A DNA stretch of 64,000 nt from Atkinsonella hypoxylon (GCA_000729835.1 JFHB01000060.1:62001-126000); one strand, 5' to 3'; shown: positions 44,901-58,000, numbered from the stretch's first letter. The notes: generated from the sequence alone by a model not told the origin. Translations and numbers: made by a program.

Positions 44901-46564
44901 TCCCATAATGTTCTTCCAGAGAACGAACTGTTCGAATAGCGCTGTGTTGGCACCAAAAACATGAGAGAAGGTCTCGCCCGTCGTATTGACGTCAAGTTGT
45001 GGTTCTATAATGGAGGGTTAGAATATACTCGAGCTTTTCTTTGCACAGGCTGTGTGCCTGGGGACAGGTCAAAACGTACTTGTATAAGGATAGAGGAGCT
45101 TCATGTATTGTGCCTCTTTTGGAACGTCTGGTAATTCAAAAGCATACTTCCTGGTGCATGCTTTGATTTTATGCATATCTACCTTCATCTTCGTCATCAA
45201 CTCATCGACTTCTTCGTAGACATCCGTCATTCCGACAGTTTCTTCAGTTGCCTGACCGTCTCGGACGCGTTGTTCGCGAGGGAGGAAATACAGTTTCCTC
45301 AGAATGTTGTCAATCTTGACAAAACAACTGACATAGGCATTGGTCTTCTTGTTCAAGACCTTGCCGAACAGACACAGGCTGCCGTTGACCTCGGTATAGT
45401 CCGTCCAAAAGAAATTGAGACTACCATCGGCCTCGATGGCATCACGGTGATCAATCTTGCCTATCCCTCGGGTCTCTACTGGGCTGTTGACGACATTGAG
45501 CTTATCTGTCACATTACTCCACGACGTCGAGTCAACAGCATTTTCAACCACTTGCATCAAAGGCGAAGAACCGGCGGGTGAGGGATAAGGATTCGGTTTG
45601 AAGAGCTTCTTCACGGGGCGAGAACCGGTCATGTTGACACTAGGTGAGTTGATGGCTCCAGTATGAGCCACCTCCATCACATCATTGCCCTCGTCGTCCT
45701 CGGTTTCGAGTTTAACCAGTGCTTTTCTTTCTGCCTGCTTAGCTGCAGGTGAAGAAGGAGGCGGATCACTCATGGGAACCTCTTGGCTTTCATCAAGGCC
45801 ATCGTATGCAGGCGGAAGGAAACCGTCGTCAGAATCTATGTTGCCGGCCGGTGGTGATGGCAGTCGGGTATCGGTTCTTTTTTGCCTTTTTTGAATGCGC
45901 TCTGTAACGGGTGACAGAGCTCTGAACTTTCGGCGGTCGCCAGACCTGTCAATCCTCGTTGAATGTGGAGCTGGCGCTGGAATATTCTTGTCAACTTCAC
46001 CCAGGAGATCGGCAAGAAAATCATCGTCTTCCTTGGTCTTGACAACCTATCGAATGTCAGCAGATAGGATACCAAGAGAGAAATTGTCTGTCGCCCACCT
46101 TGGGTTTTGGTTGAGCCTTACCGGCTCCTTTGGTGAAGTATTCGCTAATATTGCGGTCATTGGCCTCACGTCTAGCTTGGCCATCTTCGCGGCTTTTTTT
46201 GGCTGTGGACGAGCTTAGCAAGCCGTACACACGTAGCACTTTCGGAAGTCGGACGCTAGTAAGACAAACCTGCTTTGCTGGGTCTGCCGTGGACGGGCAA
46301 GTCTTCGACATCGCTATCGGAGTCGTAGCGTCTCACACGATCCCAATCTTCTCGTCCATCATCAGCGTAGCCTTCTCCGTTGTCGTCCACCACAAAGTCA
46401 TCCTCGTTCAGACGGTTCCGCACAATCTTTTTATAACCGTCTTCGTCAACTTCATCGTACAAATCGGGAACATCGTCTACACGATAGGTGTCGAAAGCTT
46501 TCTTGCCGGATTGGCGAAGGGCTTTAAGCTCAGCCAGCTTAGCCCGGTGATTAACCTTGGGCAT
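41920..46564 (-). CDS. POL1: DNA polymerase alpha catalytic subunit
   Basis: The B-family polymerase of the primase complex that extends RNA primers at replication origins and Okazaki fragments. Five exons, 46564-46270, 46202-46099, 46046-45080, 45004-43716 and 43656-41920, give 1463 residues, typical of Pol1. The N-terminus MPKVNHRAKLAELKALRQSG is the conserved p180 start region. Polymerase motifs are DFNSLYPSII near residue 861 (region II), KLTANSMYGCLGY near 943 (region III) and YGDTDS near 993 (region I, catalytic aspartates). Downstream, KVKGLDMRRREYC-like residues and two zinc-binding cysteine clusters (CRKC...CGNC, then CDDSQC...C) complete the C-terminal domain. Exon 2 is identified by AKKSREDGQARREANDRNI and the acceptor CACAG. 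All phases close. Confidence 0.95.
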
Positions 46565-47924
46565 AGTGATCAGGACGTCAAATGACGATGGGGATCATTC
46601 AATTGAGCTCGATTAGCACATTTGCGGTATAGGATCATAAGAGTAGTTAGGGAAGACAATATTCCAGATGGACCTGATGGGCAGGAGTGGACAAGACTGG
46701 GATGAACGTTAGCAAGAAGCGCGGGCCACCCAGCCAGCGGTACCCGAAATATCAATTAATGAGTGAGTTGTCGCGTCTCAGGCCGTGTCGCGAGCGCGTT
46801 AGCGACGCGCGACCCATTAAAGGCTGGTTGCTGTGCAGTCTGGCGCATCTTGGCCCCACCATCTTGGCCCCACGTAGTGGCCAGCAGTGTAGTGTGCTGC
46901 CGTCGCCCGAGTGAAAGCAGTTAGTTAGTTAATTGGACATCGAAACACGCACGATAAACTGTACTCCGTAATAAGTGACGCTGACTAACTACTCTGCATG
47001 GCGATCTTGCAAATCAAGTCATACCATACCATCTATGCACCTGTACACCATCTGCTACTGGGTATCTGGGTACTCTTCCACTCTCCAACCACGAAAGACT
47101 CGACCAAGGAGATGCGTAACTTCTGTCACCGCCATGTTAGAAAGGTCGGTTGAGCAAAATCCATGTTCGCTCTTACTTGCTTGCCTTTCCCCCATCGACG
47201 CACCTGTCCTCTTGTCATGGGTTTCTAGAAAGGAGATCTTGCGATTGACCAGGATAACAATTGTAGCAATTAACCACACGATATCCTTCGACAACACTCC
47301 TCGTTCCCAACGCTTGCGCTGAGCTCCTTGAACCGACTAGTCTTTTGACAAAGTCTGGGGTCGTCGTGTCGTGCCTACAACTGAGGCCTTGAGGCTGCGA
47401 CGTGGAGTTGCCGAGTTGTGACAGATAAAACATTTACTGCCTTTCCAGGTTGTCACCTGCCTTGCGAGGCTCCAAGTTTTCGCTCAACTTCTGTCTCCTT
47501 CCTTCTCTCACCGACGTCTTGCGTCCTATCCGGACGGTGCCCCTGGTGATTGTTGTTCTGCAATGCTTGCATTGGGTTGCTGTAGAGTTTGCAACATGCT
47601 CCCTCGCCGTGAAATCTGCTACGCAATTTCTAACTTCATCATCACCACTTCACCTCGTGACAATCATATATGTGGTCGGGACTTCTTCCTGGTCGTTCCA
47701 ATCCGTTATTCGACTCAGCTTTAGTGGTCTCAACTTTTTCCGTCGGATCGCTGGCTCTTGCTCCATCTCTACAGGTTCATCTCTACTTGTGTTAGTCCAC
47801 ACATGACTACTTTTCCAACATGTTGTTCTTCAAGCAGCGATCAAAACCAGAGGCTCTCCAGGGCGACGCTAAGCGCGGAAATCGAATTGTCAGTTAGAAG
47901 CTGTGGAATAATCGATCTCAGCCC
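46565..47924. promoter_or_regulatory. Divergent spacer between POL1 and an unknown gene
   Basis: The first part is the POL1 promoter and contains GTACTCCGTA at 46961-46970. The second part (about 47430-47820) is pyrimidine-rich and looks like the 5' leader of the plus-strand gene. It includes an upstream open frame described separately. Confidence 0.5.
47820..47897 (+). other. In-frame upstream ORF of 25 codons ending in TAG
   Basis: An ATG at 47820 opens 25 codons (MLFFKQRSKPEALQGDAKRG and five more) and ends at TAG 47895-47897. It is in the same frame as the ATG at 47925, nine codons further on. Either it is an upstream ORF, or it is the true N-terminus interrupted by a TAG. A GTCAGT-to-CTCAG segment of 33 nt (47889-47921) would remove the stop but is shorter than normal introns. 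Confidence 0.5.
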
Positions 47925-49600
47925 ATGCTGGGTGGCGTCCCTAGGGACCAGCCCAAATTTATAAAGCCTCCTCAACGTAGATGGTTTTCTACGTTCCGGT
48001 CCAAACAGCTACATATTGACGAAGCTTCCCATAGCACCTCTGACGCGAAAACTTTGGACACCAAGCTTAATGCCAATCCTACTGAGAGACTTCGTATGTT
48101 TGGCTTTGCTGCCTGCAAACGTCTTCAGGACTCACACAGCTGACCTACATCTAAAACCCAGATCACCCTGTACCAGTCAGCCACCGCAGAAGCATCAGCA
48201 ATGTCTTTAAGACAGTAAAGATGAGATATTCTCGTGACAGGCTGGAAAGGATTGAACCCGAACGTCAAAACGCAGCATCACTTCAGGTGACTGAGATTCC
48301 TGTCTTGTTCAAACACGACGACTCCGTCATAATGGATCGACGCAGAACAGAATCTCCGCCTCCACGTTTAGAAATGCCTTCCGATTTGGTTGCTCGCGAT
48401 GCGTCAGCCGGTCCCTCCACATTCAGAACAACTTTGGAAAAGGCAGTTGAGGATATCAATGACAAATACGGAACCCCATTATGCACTGAGTCTTACGCAT
48501 CTTTGGAACAGGGGCTGCAAGATGGCAGAGCTAGGCTTTATACTATACCTCGGCCATTTCCATTCTTTCCCTCGGGCACTTTCCGCCCGCGTTATCAGCT
48601 TCCCACCTTTATGGATGCTCCTGCATCCAAGGCAAAATCTACCATGGGAGAACTCCAGGAGTTGTCTTCCACAATGTCAGATGATTCTGTTCCTCTAGAC
48701 ACGAATGAAGCCAAAGGAGACAGAGATGCCGGAGGTGGTGGTTGTCATCTGCCCCCTTTGCTCCCTGACGGGGTTATAGATTCAAGTTTCAATCTCAGCG
48801 AATGCGTGGCACCAAACGCATCCCAAGCTAGGGGCCAAATCGCCGTGAAGCCGTCTACGCTTGCAGAAAGTGCAGAGAATGAGGGTTCAATCACAAAGAG
48901 GTCAACTACTTCATCATCGTCGAAAAAGTCAACGAAAGCGATTGTTTCGGATGCGGGTGAGCAACCTGATGCTGAAACTGCGTCCAGTTCCGATACTGCG
49001 GCTGATGTAGTTGCAAATGTTCACACGACCATTGGGTCCTCTACAAAACCAAACTTGCATGGAACTGATCTTCTCCTTGAGGTGCAAGAAGTGCCGCTGC
49101 CCACACACCAACGACAACGTTCTAATAGCGAACAGGCGTCGTACAGCATCCGCGGATCTGACGCTGGAAGCCTTGGCCGCAAGAGCCCCTTACCTGAAGC
49201 TGGCCTCGAGGTGAGACGTGTTCGCGCCAAAAGCACCTCTGACAATGCAGAATGTTCCTCCGTTATACGCAATCCTCGGCATCCCAGCCAGGCAAATGAT
49301 GAGCTTGCATCTCCAAATGAGAGTGTACCCTCAGTCTCTGAGCTAGTACGGAAGTTCCGAAGAATGGGCTCCCTGCCTGGTGCCTTTCCACCCACTTCCC
49401 CTTTGCATGTACCTAAGCAACACCCTGCAATTAGAAGAGTATCCCGAGGTAAACAATTCGAAGCGTTCCGAAATCGCTTTTCGAGCGACTCAGACGCGGG
49501 TTCTCTGCCCAGTTCCACTCCCGAATGCGCAACAGACGACGTGCACGCTAGAACGGTGCCTAAAACGACTTACGAAACGCAAGACGCTGTTGATTCCTAG
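47925..49600 (+). CDS. Unknown disordered Ser/Thr-rich protein
   Basis: No family is recognised. Two exons, 47925-48093 and 48162-49600, give 535 residues. The join is well supported: donor CTTC|GTATGT, branch-like GCTGACC and acceptor CCCAG give NPTERLHHPVPVSHRRSISN, and phases close. The sequence starts MLGGVPRDQPKFIKPPQRRW, is basic near the N-terminus (RRWFSTFRSK), and becomes rich in Ser, Thr, Pro and acidic residues. Short aromatic-proline stretches (YTIPRPFPFFPSGTFRPRYQ) and Arg-Ser clusters (RRVRAKSTS, SELVRKFRRMGS) could be docking or phosphorylation sites, as in signalling or cell-polarity scaffolds; that is inference. The start could lie further upstream, at 47820, if the intervening TAG were removed by splicing. 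Confidence 0.65.
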
Positions 49601-49938
49601 ATAAGCACATGTGTTATTTTTTTCAGATTCAAGTTGGTGGAGAGCAGAAAGAACGAGACCTGATTCCTGCCCTCCCTTTTCCTCCGGTCTACTATCTTCA
49701 TGCCAAGTCTAGAGCAAAAGGCCAAAGTTTTGGAAGACCAATAATGATGAAAAGTATGGATTTAGTACATGTAGTTTCTAAATTAACCACAGAAGGTCCA
49801 TTCCAAATTGCTTCGCCACGTGAAGAAAGGAATCAGCTCACACTGGAAGCAAATGTAAGGGGTGTCTACTAATATACAGTGCGTCATAATACATGACCGT
49901 AAGATGGTATTTGGTACCATGATGGAAGAGAAGGAGCT
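49601..49938. other. Convergent 3' spacer
   Basis: A short spacer between the stops of the unknown disordered protein and the PPR protein genes. No gene is seen. Confidence 0.55.
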
Positions 49939-51984
49939 TTAATGACGGCTTTCCCGCAGCGAGACGGGATTCGCAGACTTGGTGGTATCCCAGACAAAAT
50001 CACCTCCTGGTTTGTATGGCATGTCTTCCATCACAGTCGCCGATGCAGTTTCTTCGGGAGGTCCAGTCGCCGATGATTTGCCCAGCTTTGGCTCCATTTG
50101 GTTGCGATTGGAATAGAAGGCTTGAATTTCGCGATTAATCTTGGCACCAACACGTCTTAAATCCCGTAGGTCCTCCTCGGGAAGCATTCCCTCGTTGACA
50201 ACCTTGTTGAATGACGAGAACATGAGACGTGCGAGCGCAATGACCTCGCGCTTGTTGTTATACAGAATTCCTCGATCATTGGGATTCTCTGGTGCTGGGG
50301 TAGCTTTAAAATAGTGATAGTGAACCTTCTTGTAAGGTTCCCAGAGGTGACCAAGCGCCTTGGTGATTTGCACACCGTACGCTCGCTTGGCTCCTTGCTC
50401 GTCGCCGTTTTGCGCCTGGCTTCGCAGATGGTAGTGGCAGACAAGGGATACGCGGAGATACAGACGAAGGGTGTAGAGATCGGGCACAGAGAGGCGGTTC
50501 ATCATGGAGTTGAGAATGGTGTTGGAGTTTGTAATCGCATTGGGGTTGATGTTGTCTCGAACACAAGCCTCCATGGCGATTTGGTACGGTTTTGGGTTGA
50601 CAAGCTCGTCTGGGAGAATCTCTAGGATGGATGCTGCGTGGGCGCTTGCTTTGGCTACCTTGAGCATGCCGAACATGCGGTGCCAGTTGTCCTTGTCGGG
50701 GATGATGCCGTAGTGTCGGATCATGAGGTTCCAGTACTTGATGCCACTTGCGGTGAGCTTGGTGGTCGCCAGTGTTGTGAGGAGCAAGGCGAGGGTGTTG
50801 CAGCCAGGAACGGCATAGAGGGCTTTTGAAGACGTAGCGGCCTTGGGCGTCTTTGTCAAGGCGACGTTGCGCATGTCCGGGTCCTGGGTGGAGTCCGTCT
50901 CAAGAGCCTTGGTGAGATTGGGAATATTCATAGTCTGGTGTAGGAGGTCTAGGACTTCGCGCTTGTCTTCTCGCTTGGGGGCCAGGAGCAGAACTCTGCC
51001 CATGGCACAGACGAGTTCCTCGTCGATGATGAGTCGTCCTTGCTTCCATTTCTCCATGACCTCCACCCACAATCCCTTGGACCGATCAACCGCTTTCTGC
51101 TGATAGGCCGCCTGTTGTTCTAGCGGTAGATCCTTGATGTCCTTCATGGCGCTGTGGCGCAGGGCATTGAGAATAGTGGTATATGTGTAAGCCGTGGGAG
51201 CTCGCGTCGAGTTGTTCGCCGTGTCGGCTATGAGGAACATGGAGTCCAGATCGCCTGCTCGAGCACAGACATTCAAGACGGCGTTAAGGTGAATCGAGTT
51301 GGGCTTAAGCCTTTTGTTCGCCATGAGCATATGGTAGTGCTTGACAGCTTCAGCGACGGCCAACTTGGGATGCTGAGAACTGGCGCAGCCTCTGAAAATG
51401 ACGGTGTAGGTTTGCACATTCGGTAGCTGACCGCGCTTCTTCATCTATATGGTCACCGGAAAAAGAAAATTTTGACAAAAAATGTTAGACGTCTGTAGCT
51501 CTATGGTGAGGGGATAAAGAAGGAGGGAGAGCAAAATCATGTTTACGTCGTTGAACAGTTTGATGGCCTGCTTCAAGTGCTGCTTCTCCAATAAATACCC
51601 GATCAGGTGGTTCCATGCCACCACGACCTGGCGATCCTGGCTGGCTGTCTGCGTCAAGAGCAGCGCTTCGTCGAATCTGTCCTTCTGCAAGGTCTGCTCG
51701 ACGTGCTGCGCAATCTTCCACGGGTCGTCCATGTGAACCAGGTGCATCGCGACGGCGCGCCGCAGCTTCTCGCGCAGCTTCTGTTGCGCCACTGTCGCAT
51801 CTTGTTCGGGAGCTTCCAGTCTGCGCGGTGCATCGACCTGGTCGTCTGCGGCTGGAATTGCATTCGTATAGCTTCTTGCGTGCTGCTGGCCGGGTTGCGC
51901 GGCGGCTATGCGTGCGGTGCTGTTGCAGGACGCTATTCGGACGGCTTTGGGCAGGCATGCTCGGCAGGAGAGAAAGCTGGCCAT
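49939..51984 (-). CDS. Mitochondrial pentatricopeptide repeat (PPR) protein
   Basis: A helical-repeat RNA-binding protein of the PPR class, probably acting on mitochondrial transcripts or the mitoribosome. Two exons, 51984-51547 and 51444-49939, give 647 residues. The N-terminus MASFLSCRACLPKAVRIASC with many Arg and Ala and almost no acidic residues resembles a mitochondrial presequence. PPR motifs include VVAWNHLIGYLLEKQHLKQA, NDMKKRGQLPNVQTYTVIFR (spanning the intron), LKPNSIHLNAVLNVCARAGD and TAYTYTTILNALRH. The C-terminal part is helical and less repetitive. The intron (51445-51546) has GTAAAC and ATATAG ends, and phase 0. It shares a 397-bp divergent promoter with the RRM protein gene. 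The exact function is unknown. Confidence 0.88.
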
Positions 51985-52381
51985 GATGGCCTGAGAGCCT
52001 TCGTCTCGACTGTGAGCAGAACGGGGACAACTTGTGGCTTGGAGGTACTAGAGTCGTGTGCAGAGCGAAAAGAGTTCCTGGTTAAGAAGATGAATGTTTG
52101 CCATTGCTGGAAGCTTGGCCGAAAATTATCCCTGTCGGGGTCTTATCTTATCAGTGGGATTGTTTGCACTTTGACGAGGGCTGATTCACTGGCTGCTGAT
52201 TGATTAAATGTTGCATCTCATCCAGCAACTTGCGCTTCGCAAGAAATATCAATTATCACCAATTTATCGAGACCGTTTGCCAGCATCAAGACATCGGCAA
52301 ATCAAGTCAAGGGGCTACACTCAATACGCCGCAATTCACCGTAGTGTGATATCCTACGAGCGTCCTGCTTCCATTACCGCC
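51985..52381. promoter_or_regulatory. Compact divergent promoter (PPR protein and RRM protein)
   Basis: Only 397 bases separate the two start codons, so the two genes probably share regulatory elements. No element could be named. Confidence 0.5.
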
Positions 52382-53548
52382 ATGGCGTCGCCTGCCTCTG
52401 ACTTCCAGAGCTTCATTACCGAAGGTACACTTCAAACCTCCATGTATCGTTCAACCCGAACTTAGTTCTCCGAACTGACGACCTGAGCCCATTTCCAGCG
52501 CGTGAGCGCAAGAAGAATTCCGCGTTGGCCAACAAGATCTTCAATTGCAACCGTAGACAGAGCGTTCCCTCAAAGCTACAACCGACAGCACGAAGATCCC
52601 TCGCCAGCCGAGTCGGCGTCAAAAAGGTAGCTACCGCCAAGACGACGCGACGGAAGACCAAGCACTGACTTTTTCAACCTTGCAGCAACGTGCTCCAACT
52701 GCTGCCAGAGACCATGTCAACTTCCGCAGAGCAAGCCTACCGGCCGGGAACGTCGACGGGGAATGGACACACGATCTCCACGATTCTATCAATGGGGTTG
52801 CATCCGCGGGTCCCGCCTCTCTGAGCTCGCGCATCACCGCCCCGGGAGCCAACGGTGCTGCCAGGAACACTTCGAAGCGCAGGGCCAAACTCGCTACGGC
52901 CCTGACGAGGATGGATGTCGATCAGGTCAACGTCGCGGTGCCCCCTTCTCCAGCCCCGACTGGTATGGGAATCACCATTCGCGGCCTAGCAGGTCCGTTT
53001 GCCGTCATGGGCCACAACTTTGCGCCAGGCACGACGGCAGCCGATATCGAGAGCGCGATGACACCTGTTGGAGGCGAGATGATAAGCTGTACAATCGTCA
53101 AGACCAGCCCCTTCTTGGTCGCCGAGATGGTCTTCTCATCGAGGGAGGGCGGACAAAGGGTCATTGACATGTTTAACGAGAAAACGGTAAGTGTAGCCTC
53201 AATATCTCAAATCTAACGAATGCTTCAATCGTGCTCTGTTCAATCCAAGCTCATTCGATTCACACCCCCAAGGCCGATGGCAGAGTCATCAAGATCTACC
53301 CCAAAGTAGGCCGCTACACACCTACTGCCTCACAACGCAACGAACCCCCCGCCAATGCGCCAAGCGGACCCAAAAACGCCACGTCCGCGCACAGAGATCA
53401 AGTTGTCGACGGGTCAATGGGGTTCCCAGATCTGATTAACCCGGGTGCCAAGGACAGCAATGCTGGAAACGCGAGGTTATACAGTGACAGGATGATTGGG
53501 GCAAACAAGAGAGGTCAAGGGTTTCAAAGGAGTCGTGGCGGCCGATGA
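52382..53548 (+). CDS. Putative RRM-type RNA-binding protein with Arg/Gly tail
   Basis: Four exons, 52382-52424, 52499-52626, 52686-53186 and 53273-53548, give 315 residues. The 43-nt first exon encodes MASPASDFQSFITE. Residues 15-110 or so are basic (ARERKKNSALANKIF, PTARRSLASRVGVKKQ). A single RRM-like fold follows, with TAADIESAMTPVG as helix 1, AEMVFSSREGGQRVIDMFNE covering strand 3 and helix 2, and RVIKIYP as strand 4. The tail ends GFQRSRGGR, an RG-type motif. This layout (basic N-terminus, one RRM, RG tail) recalls mRNA-export adaptors of the Yra1/Mlo3 kind, but the RNP1 aromatic residues are not obvious, so the assignment is tentative. All splice phases close. Confidence 0.78.
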
Positions 53549-55015
53549 CCTGATGACAGGGCAAATTGAGTCTTCGCCAGGCAACTTTCAGTGCTTGTTA
53601 TTCTCTTAGGGCATTTGTAACCTAATTGCATGCATGGCATGGGTCACGGGATCAGTATGCGCGGGTTGAAGGCGTTCAGGGACGGTGTATCTGTAATAAC
53701 AAGACTTTCACTCACGTAAAATCCCTTGGTTTTCCCAAGTCTCCTCGATGAAAACGTTCTGTGGAACAATGTCTTTCCTGTTGTCTCGCTGAAATCACAC
53801 AGTCGGGCGAAGGAGCTGTTACGTGCTACAGCATATATACAATCCAACAGCTACTTAACTAGCCTCCCCACCCAAGGTACTTTCACATCCCCTACAAAAC
53901 AGATCAAGTTGGCAATATTAGGTTACAGACACCTAGTGTATAAGCTATGTCATTGTTGACCACTCAACTCATCCCATCGTATAGAAAGAATCCACACCAG
54001 CCGCCGTGACCACCGCCAGACCCATGTTGAATAAGACAAAGAAGAAGAATAGAAAAATACCAAATTGGGGGGAGAAGAGGGGATGAAAACGAAAACGAAA
54101 ACGAAAACAAAAGGACGACTAAATCAACCCAGACCACCCAGAGCAGTTTTTTTTGCTACGCCAACCTTCCCCCTTTTGTTCCTCCTTTCCATCCCTTCCT
54201 ATCACAGAATCAAGCTAGGAAAATGACGTCGAGAGCATTTGGGGAAGGAGAACCGGGTAACACACTAAAGGCCGGTGCGCACATAGAATCCACGGTGCAT
54301 CAGATAATTTTAGCAGAACCGTCATTCTGTTTCCATCCTGGTTTCCGACACCATCTGTCCTGATGTTACCGCGTCCTTAGATGAATATCAAGATAAAACA
54401 ACCCGCCTTCCCGAAAGTCGCCATTAACCCCCCTTGTTCCGCCGACATAATAAATGGGCCGGTCGCTGAGTACAATATCCTATGCTCACCGCCGCCGATA
54501 CAAGGGACCAGGGGTTAATAGAGAGCGGCCATCGAAAATGGTGACTGTTGCGTCAGCCTGCATCATACTCAAGGGGCCGAGTGACGGGCCTCGTTCCCCT
54601 GGTCGTTGCCAATGCAGACGCGGTATTTCAAGTGCCGAAAATCTCGTGGATCCAATAGTCTTACTATGGGTCGTATTCGCGACAGCCAAGTGCGCAGATC
54701 TATAAGTATAATTATGAGACTCATATGTCTGGGTGACAGTCTAGTCGGGGCTTGCCATGACAATGCCAAAAAGTCACAGTGTGGCCCGCAGAGTCACAAG
54801 ATATGTTTTTCGTAGCATTCAAGCATGGCTGCCTTGTGAGTCGGTAAATCAAGTAACCATCATCTTGCGACTATTGATGCGATGCTCATGGATGCCACAT
54901 TAACGCACGGTGTCATTTCCTTAAGCGCCCGCGCTATCGAGGGGGGCAGCTTGAAACTTGACAGGTGGTTTCATTTAATGCTGTAACCAGTGTGCGGTTT
55001 GGCGACAGTCTATTT
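53549..55015. other. Convergent 3' spacer between RRM protein and Yak1
   Basis: A 1.5-kb spacer with a GAAAAC hexamer array at about 54086-54109. Part may be the Yak1 3' untranslated region. No gene is supported. Confidence 0.5.
54086..54109. repeat. GAAAAC hexamer microsatellite
   Basis: About four tandem copies of GAAAAC in A-rich DNA. Confidence 0.8.
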
Positions 55016-58000
55016 TCAATGCCAAGGGTTTGGGTTACCCATGAAGCCTTCTTCTAAAGTGCGCTCCTCGAGGTTGCGGATAAAATCCCTATTTCCCCTA
55101 CCGCTTTGTTGTATTCGGCTTCCGCGCCGGCCTGCTCGACCAGGCGTATTATCGACACCAACCATGCCTTCGCCTGGAGGTGGGTAATAAGCAGGGCTGG
55201 GCTGTAAGCGAATCGGCTGGTTAGGGTCGAGATGGCTGGCAACACGCTGAATAGCAGCCGGAATTCCGCTTTGTTGCTGCTCCATAGTCGATGCTCTTTG
55301 GCGGTTGCTTCTCATTCCACCTTGTTGATAGATATTGGGCTGAGCGACATTCCCGTACTGGGAAGGTGGCATGGGTTGTGGTGGTTGCGTCATGACCATT
55401 TGTCCGTATTGGCTAGGTTGTGGTCCGTAAGGCGAGGCCATGTTGCCATGGTTGCCTGCTGCAGAGTATATAGGATTATTACCATACATAGGGGGCTGGA
55501 CGTGGCTAGGCTGCGGAGGATACTGGCCTCCGGCAGCCATGTTCCCGTACACTCCCTGGACGGCAGAATGTGCAGCCGAGTTGGCTTGAGCCTGTGCTGC
55601 TTGCGCACGTTGTTTGCTGAGAGCCTCTGCTTGTTGCTGTTGTTGAGTTCCTGGGGCGGGAGATCGGTTCAAGGAGCTCGCCTTCAAGTTCATAGGAGGA
55701 ACAAACGGTCCGGTATACTTCTGCTGCGTAATAAAAGGGTGCAACTTGGCCTGCTGTGGCGACCATCGTTCGAGGGGATTGATGTTTAAGAGGCCCCGGA
55801 CGAAGTCGATGAAGGCGATACGGTTGTTCATTTCTAAGAATTTTTGTCAGTCTTCGCCATGTCCGTTTGGAGAACCTTTGGTTATGTGTCCACAAACCTC
55901 TGTCAATTTCGCTCTGCTTCATGTTCTTGCGTGGCATAGGATACGATTTAATGATATCGGGTAGAGTGCTTTGTTGAAAGTACTTCTTGCTAGGTTGTTC
56001 CTTCGTGTTGTGCTCTCTCGCATACTGCTCCATGCTCTTCAGGTGGTATGTGCGTCGGCCAAACTCATCTTGCCGCTTCTCAAAGAATTCGCCGGCTTGC
56101 TTGCCCATCTCAATCATCCAGTTCTGCGGATTACCGAGCATTTCAACAATTCGAGATACCTGGTTATATTCTGACGATCCAGGGAACAGGGGCAATCCGA
56201 GGAATAGCTCCACCACTATGCATCCAAGAGACCACATGTCAATGGCTGAGGAGTAGGGCAAGCCGAGAAGAACTTCAGGCGAACGATAGAACCTGGATTG
56301 GATATAAGTATACACAGTCTGTCGTTCGTCGCAAGCTGATCCGAAATCAATAATTTTGATAATTGGACTTTCCAAGTTCTTAAGGAGGATGTTTTCTGGC
56401 TTCAAGTCGCAATGGATCAAACGAGCCTTGTTTAGCAAAGCAAGTCCGTTAAGAAGCTGCTGAGCGAATACGCGAACCAGGGTCGTGCTGAGTCCACGAA
56501 ATTGGTTCTGCTTGATAAGCTCGTACAAGTTGACGCTCAGCAACTCGAATACCAAGCAGAGATGTTGTCTATGAATGAATGTATCCTTTAGTCGTAAAAG
56601 GTGATGATCGTCGTTTTTGTCGAGCTTTGTGTTTAGCTGTTACGATGGTTGGTGTTAGGTCCAGAATACACAAGCAGGTTTTCGTCTGGACCTGGAGGGG
56701 TTTGCTTACCAAGTCGAGCACCGACACCTCCATCATACTCTGGTTAAAGTAGGCAGTACGATTCTTGATTACTTTGACGGCAACAACTTCCTGCGTCTTG
56801 AGATTTTGGCATTTGACGACCTGGCCAAATGTTCCTTGACCAAGAACATCAAGAATGAGATAACGATTCCTGGTACAAGCGTCAGTAAAGTCGAAACAAG
56901 AATTTGCAGATGTCGAACAACCATGGGATCATCGTGTGGAGCTTCCTTACTTGTGACCCGCTTCTTCCGATCCCAGGATATCGTTCACGTAGAGAATGTA
57001 ATCGCTGTCCTCGTTATCGTAACCGTCGTTCTTGACTCCCTTGCTGGGCTTCGTGAGGACTCGGCGGGGATTTCGTGAAGTCTCATACTTGAAGTTGGGG
57101 TTACAGATTCGGTAGGTGGCAGGTAGGTGGCATGTGAGCGCTTGGAGGGGCTATAGGTGAGGTTCGGATGGTCAATTAGTGTATCTATGTATCGTCTTAA
57201 GCCATATATAGCGCCGGAAAAAAATAACCTACGCTGATGAAACCGCCCTCGGGGTTGGCGCGCCGGAAGGGCGGTTGCCGATTATTCTTGGGCCGTAAAT
57301 CTGACAGATCCCTCACCTTGCGAAATTCGGGTACTGCTTTCAGTATCGGAGGATTCTGCCGCCTTGGAGATTTGGATTGGTTGGCATGAGCACCGTCGAG
57401 GTTTGCTACAGCAGATGAGGGATAACCGTCTTGAGAAGATGTAAATGGTGTGATTGGCGGCAGCTGTTGACCACCTTGTCGGCCGGCGTAATAGGGACTC
57501 TGAGAATACTCCGTCTGTCCGCTGGGGGACTGCGTCTGAGACGGCGGATGTGCGAATTGGCTGTTCTTTGGGACGTAGGGCGAAGCAGGAGGCAGCGTAT
57601 CCATGGGAGAATACCGCTGAGCGGCGGACGAAGGCTGTTGTTGCTCGTGGGACGACTGCAAGTTGGACGAGCGACCGCTGGAAGGATGCGACTGGTGATG
57701 AGGTCTCATGGGATACTTGATGCCAGCGTGAGCATCATGAGCATCATGCATAGCAATGTCCCCGTTGCCATCGCGAGTGGTTGAGCCAGGTGCCATTTGG
57801 GGGGAGGTAGCTGGATTGGCGCTGTGGAGGACAATGGGGTGACCGGCCGGATGGACCATGGGAAGAACAGGCGCGCCGCCGTGATGCTGTGTATGGTCAT
57901 AGCCATATCCCGCAGCAGCGGGAGGCAGTTGCTGGCCCGCGTATTGTCGAGACATGTGGCCTTCACCGTTGTGTCGTCGCGAAGCAACGGCCGGGTCGTT

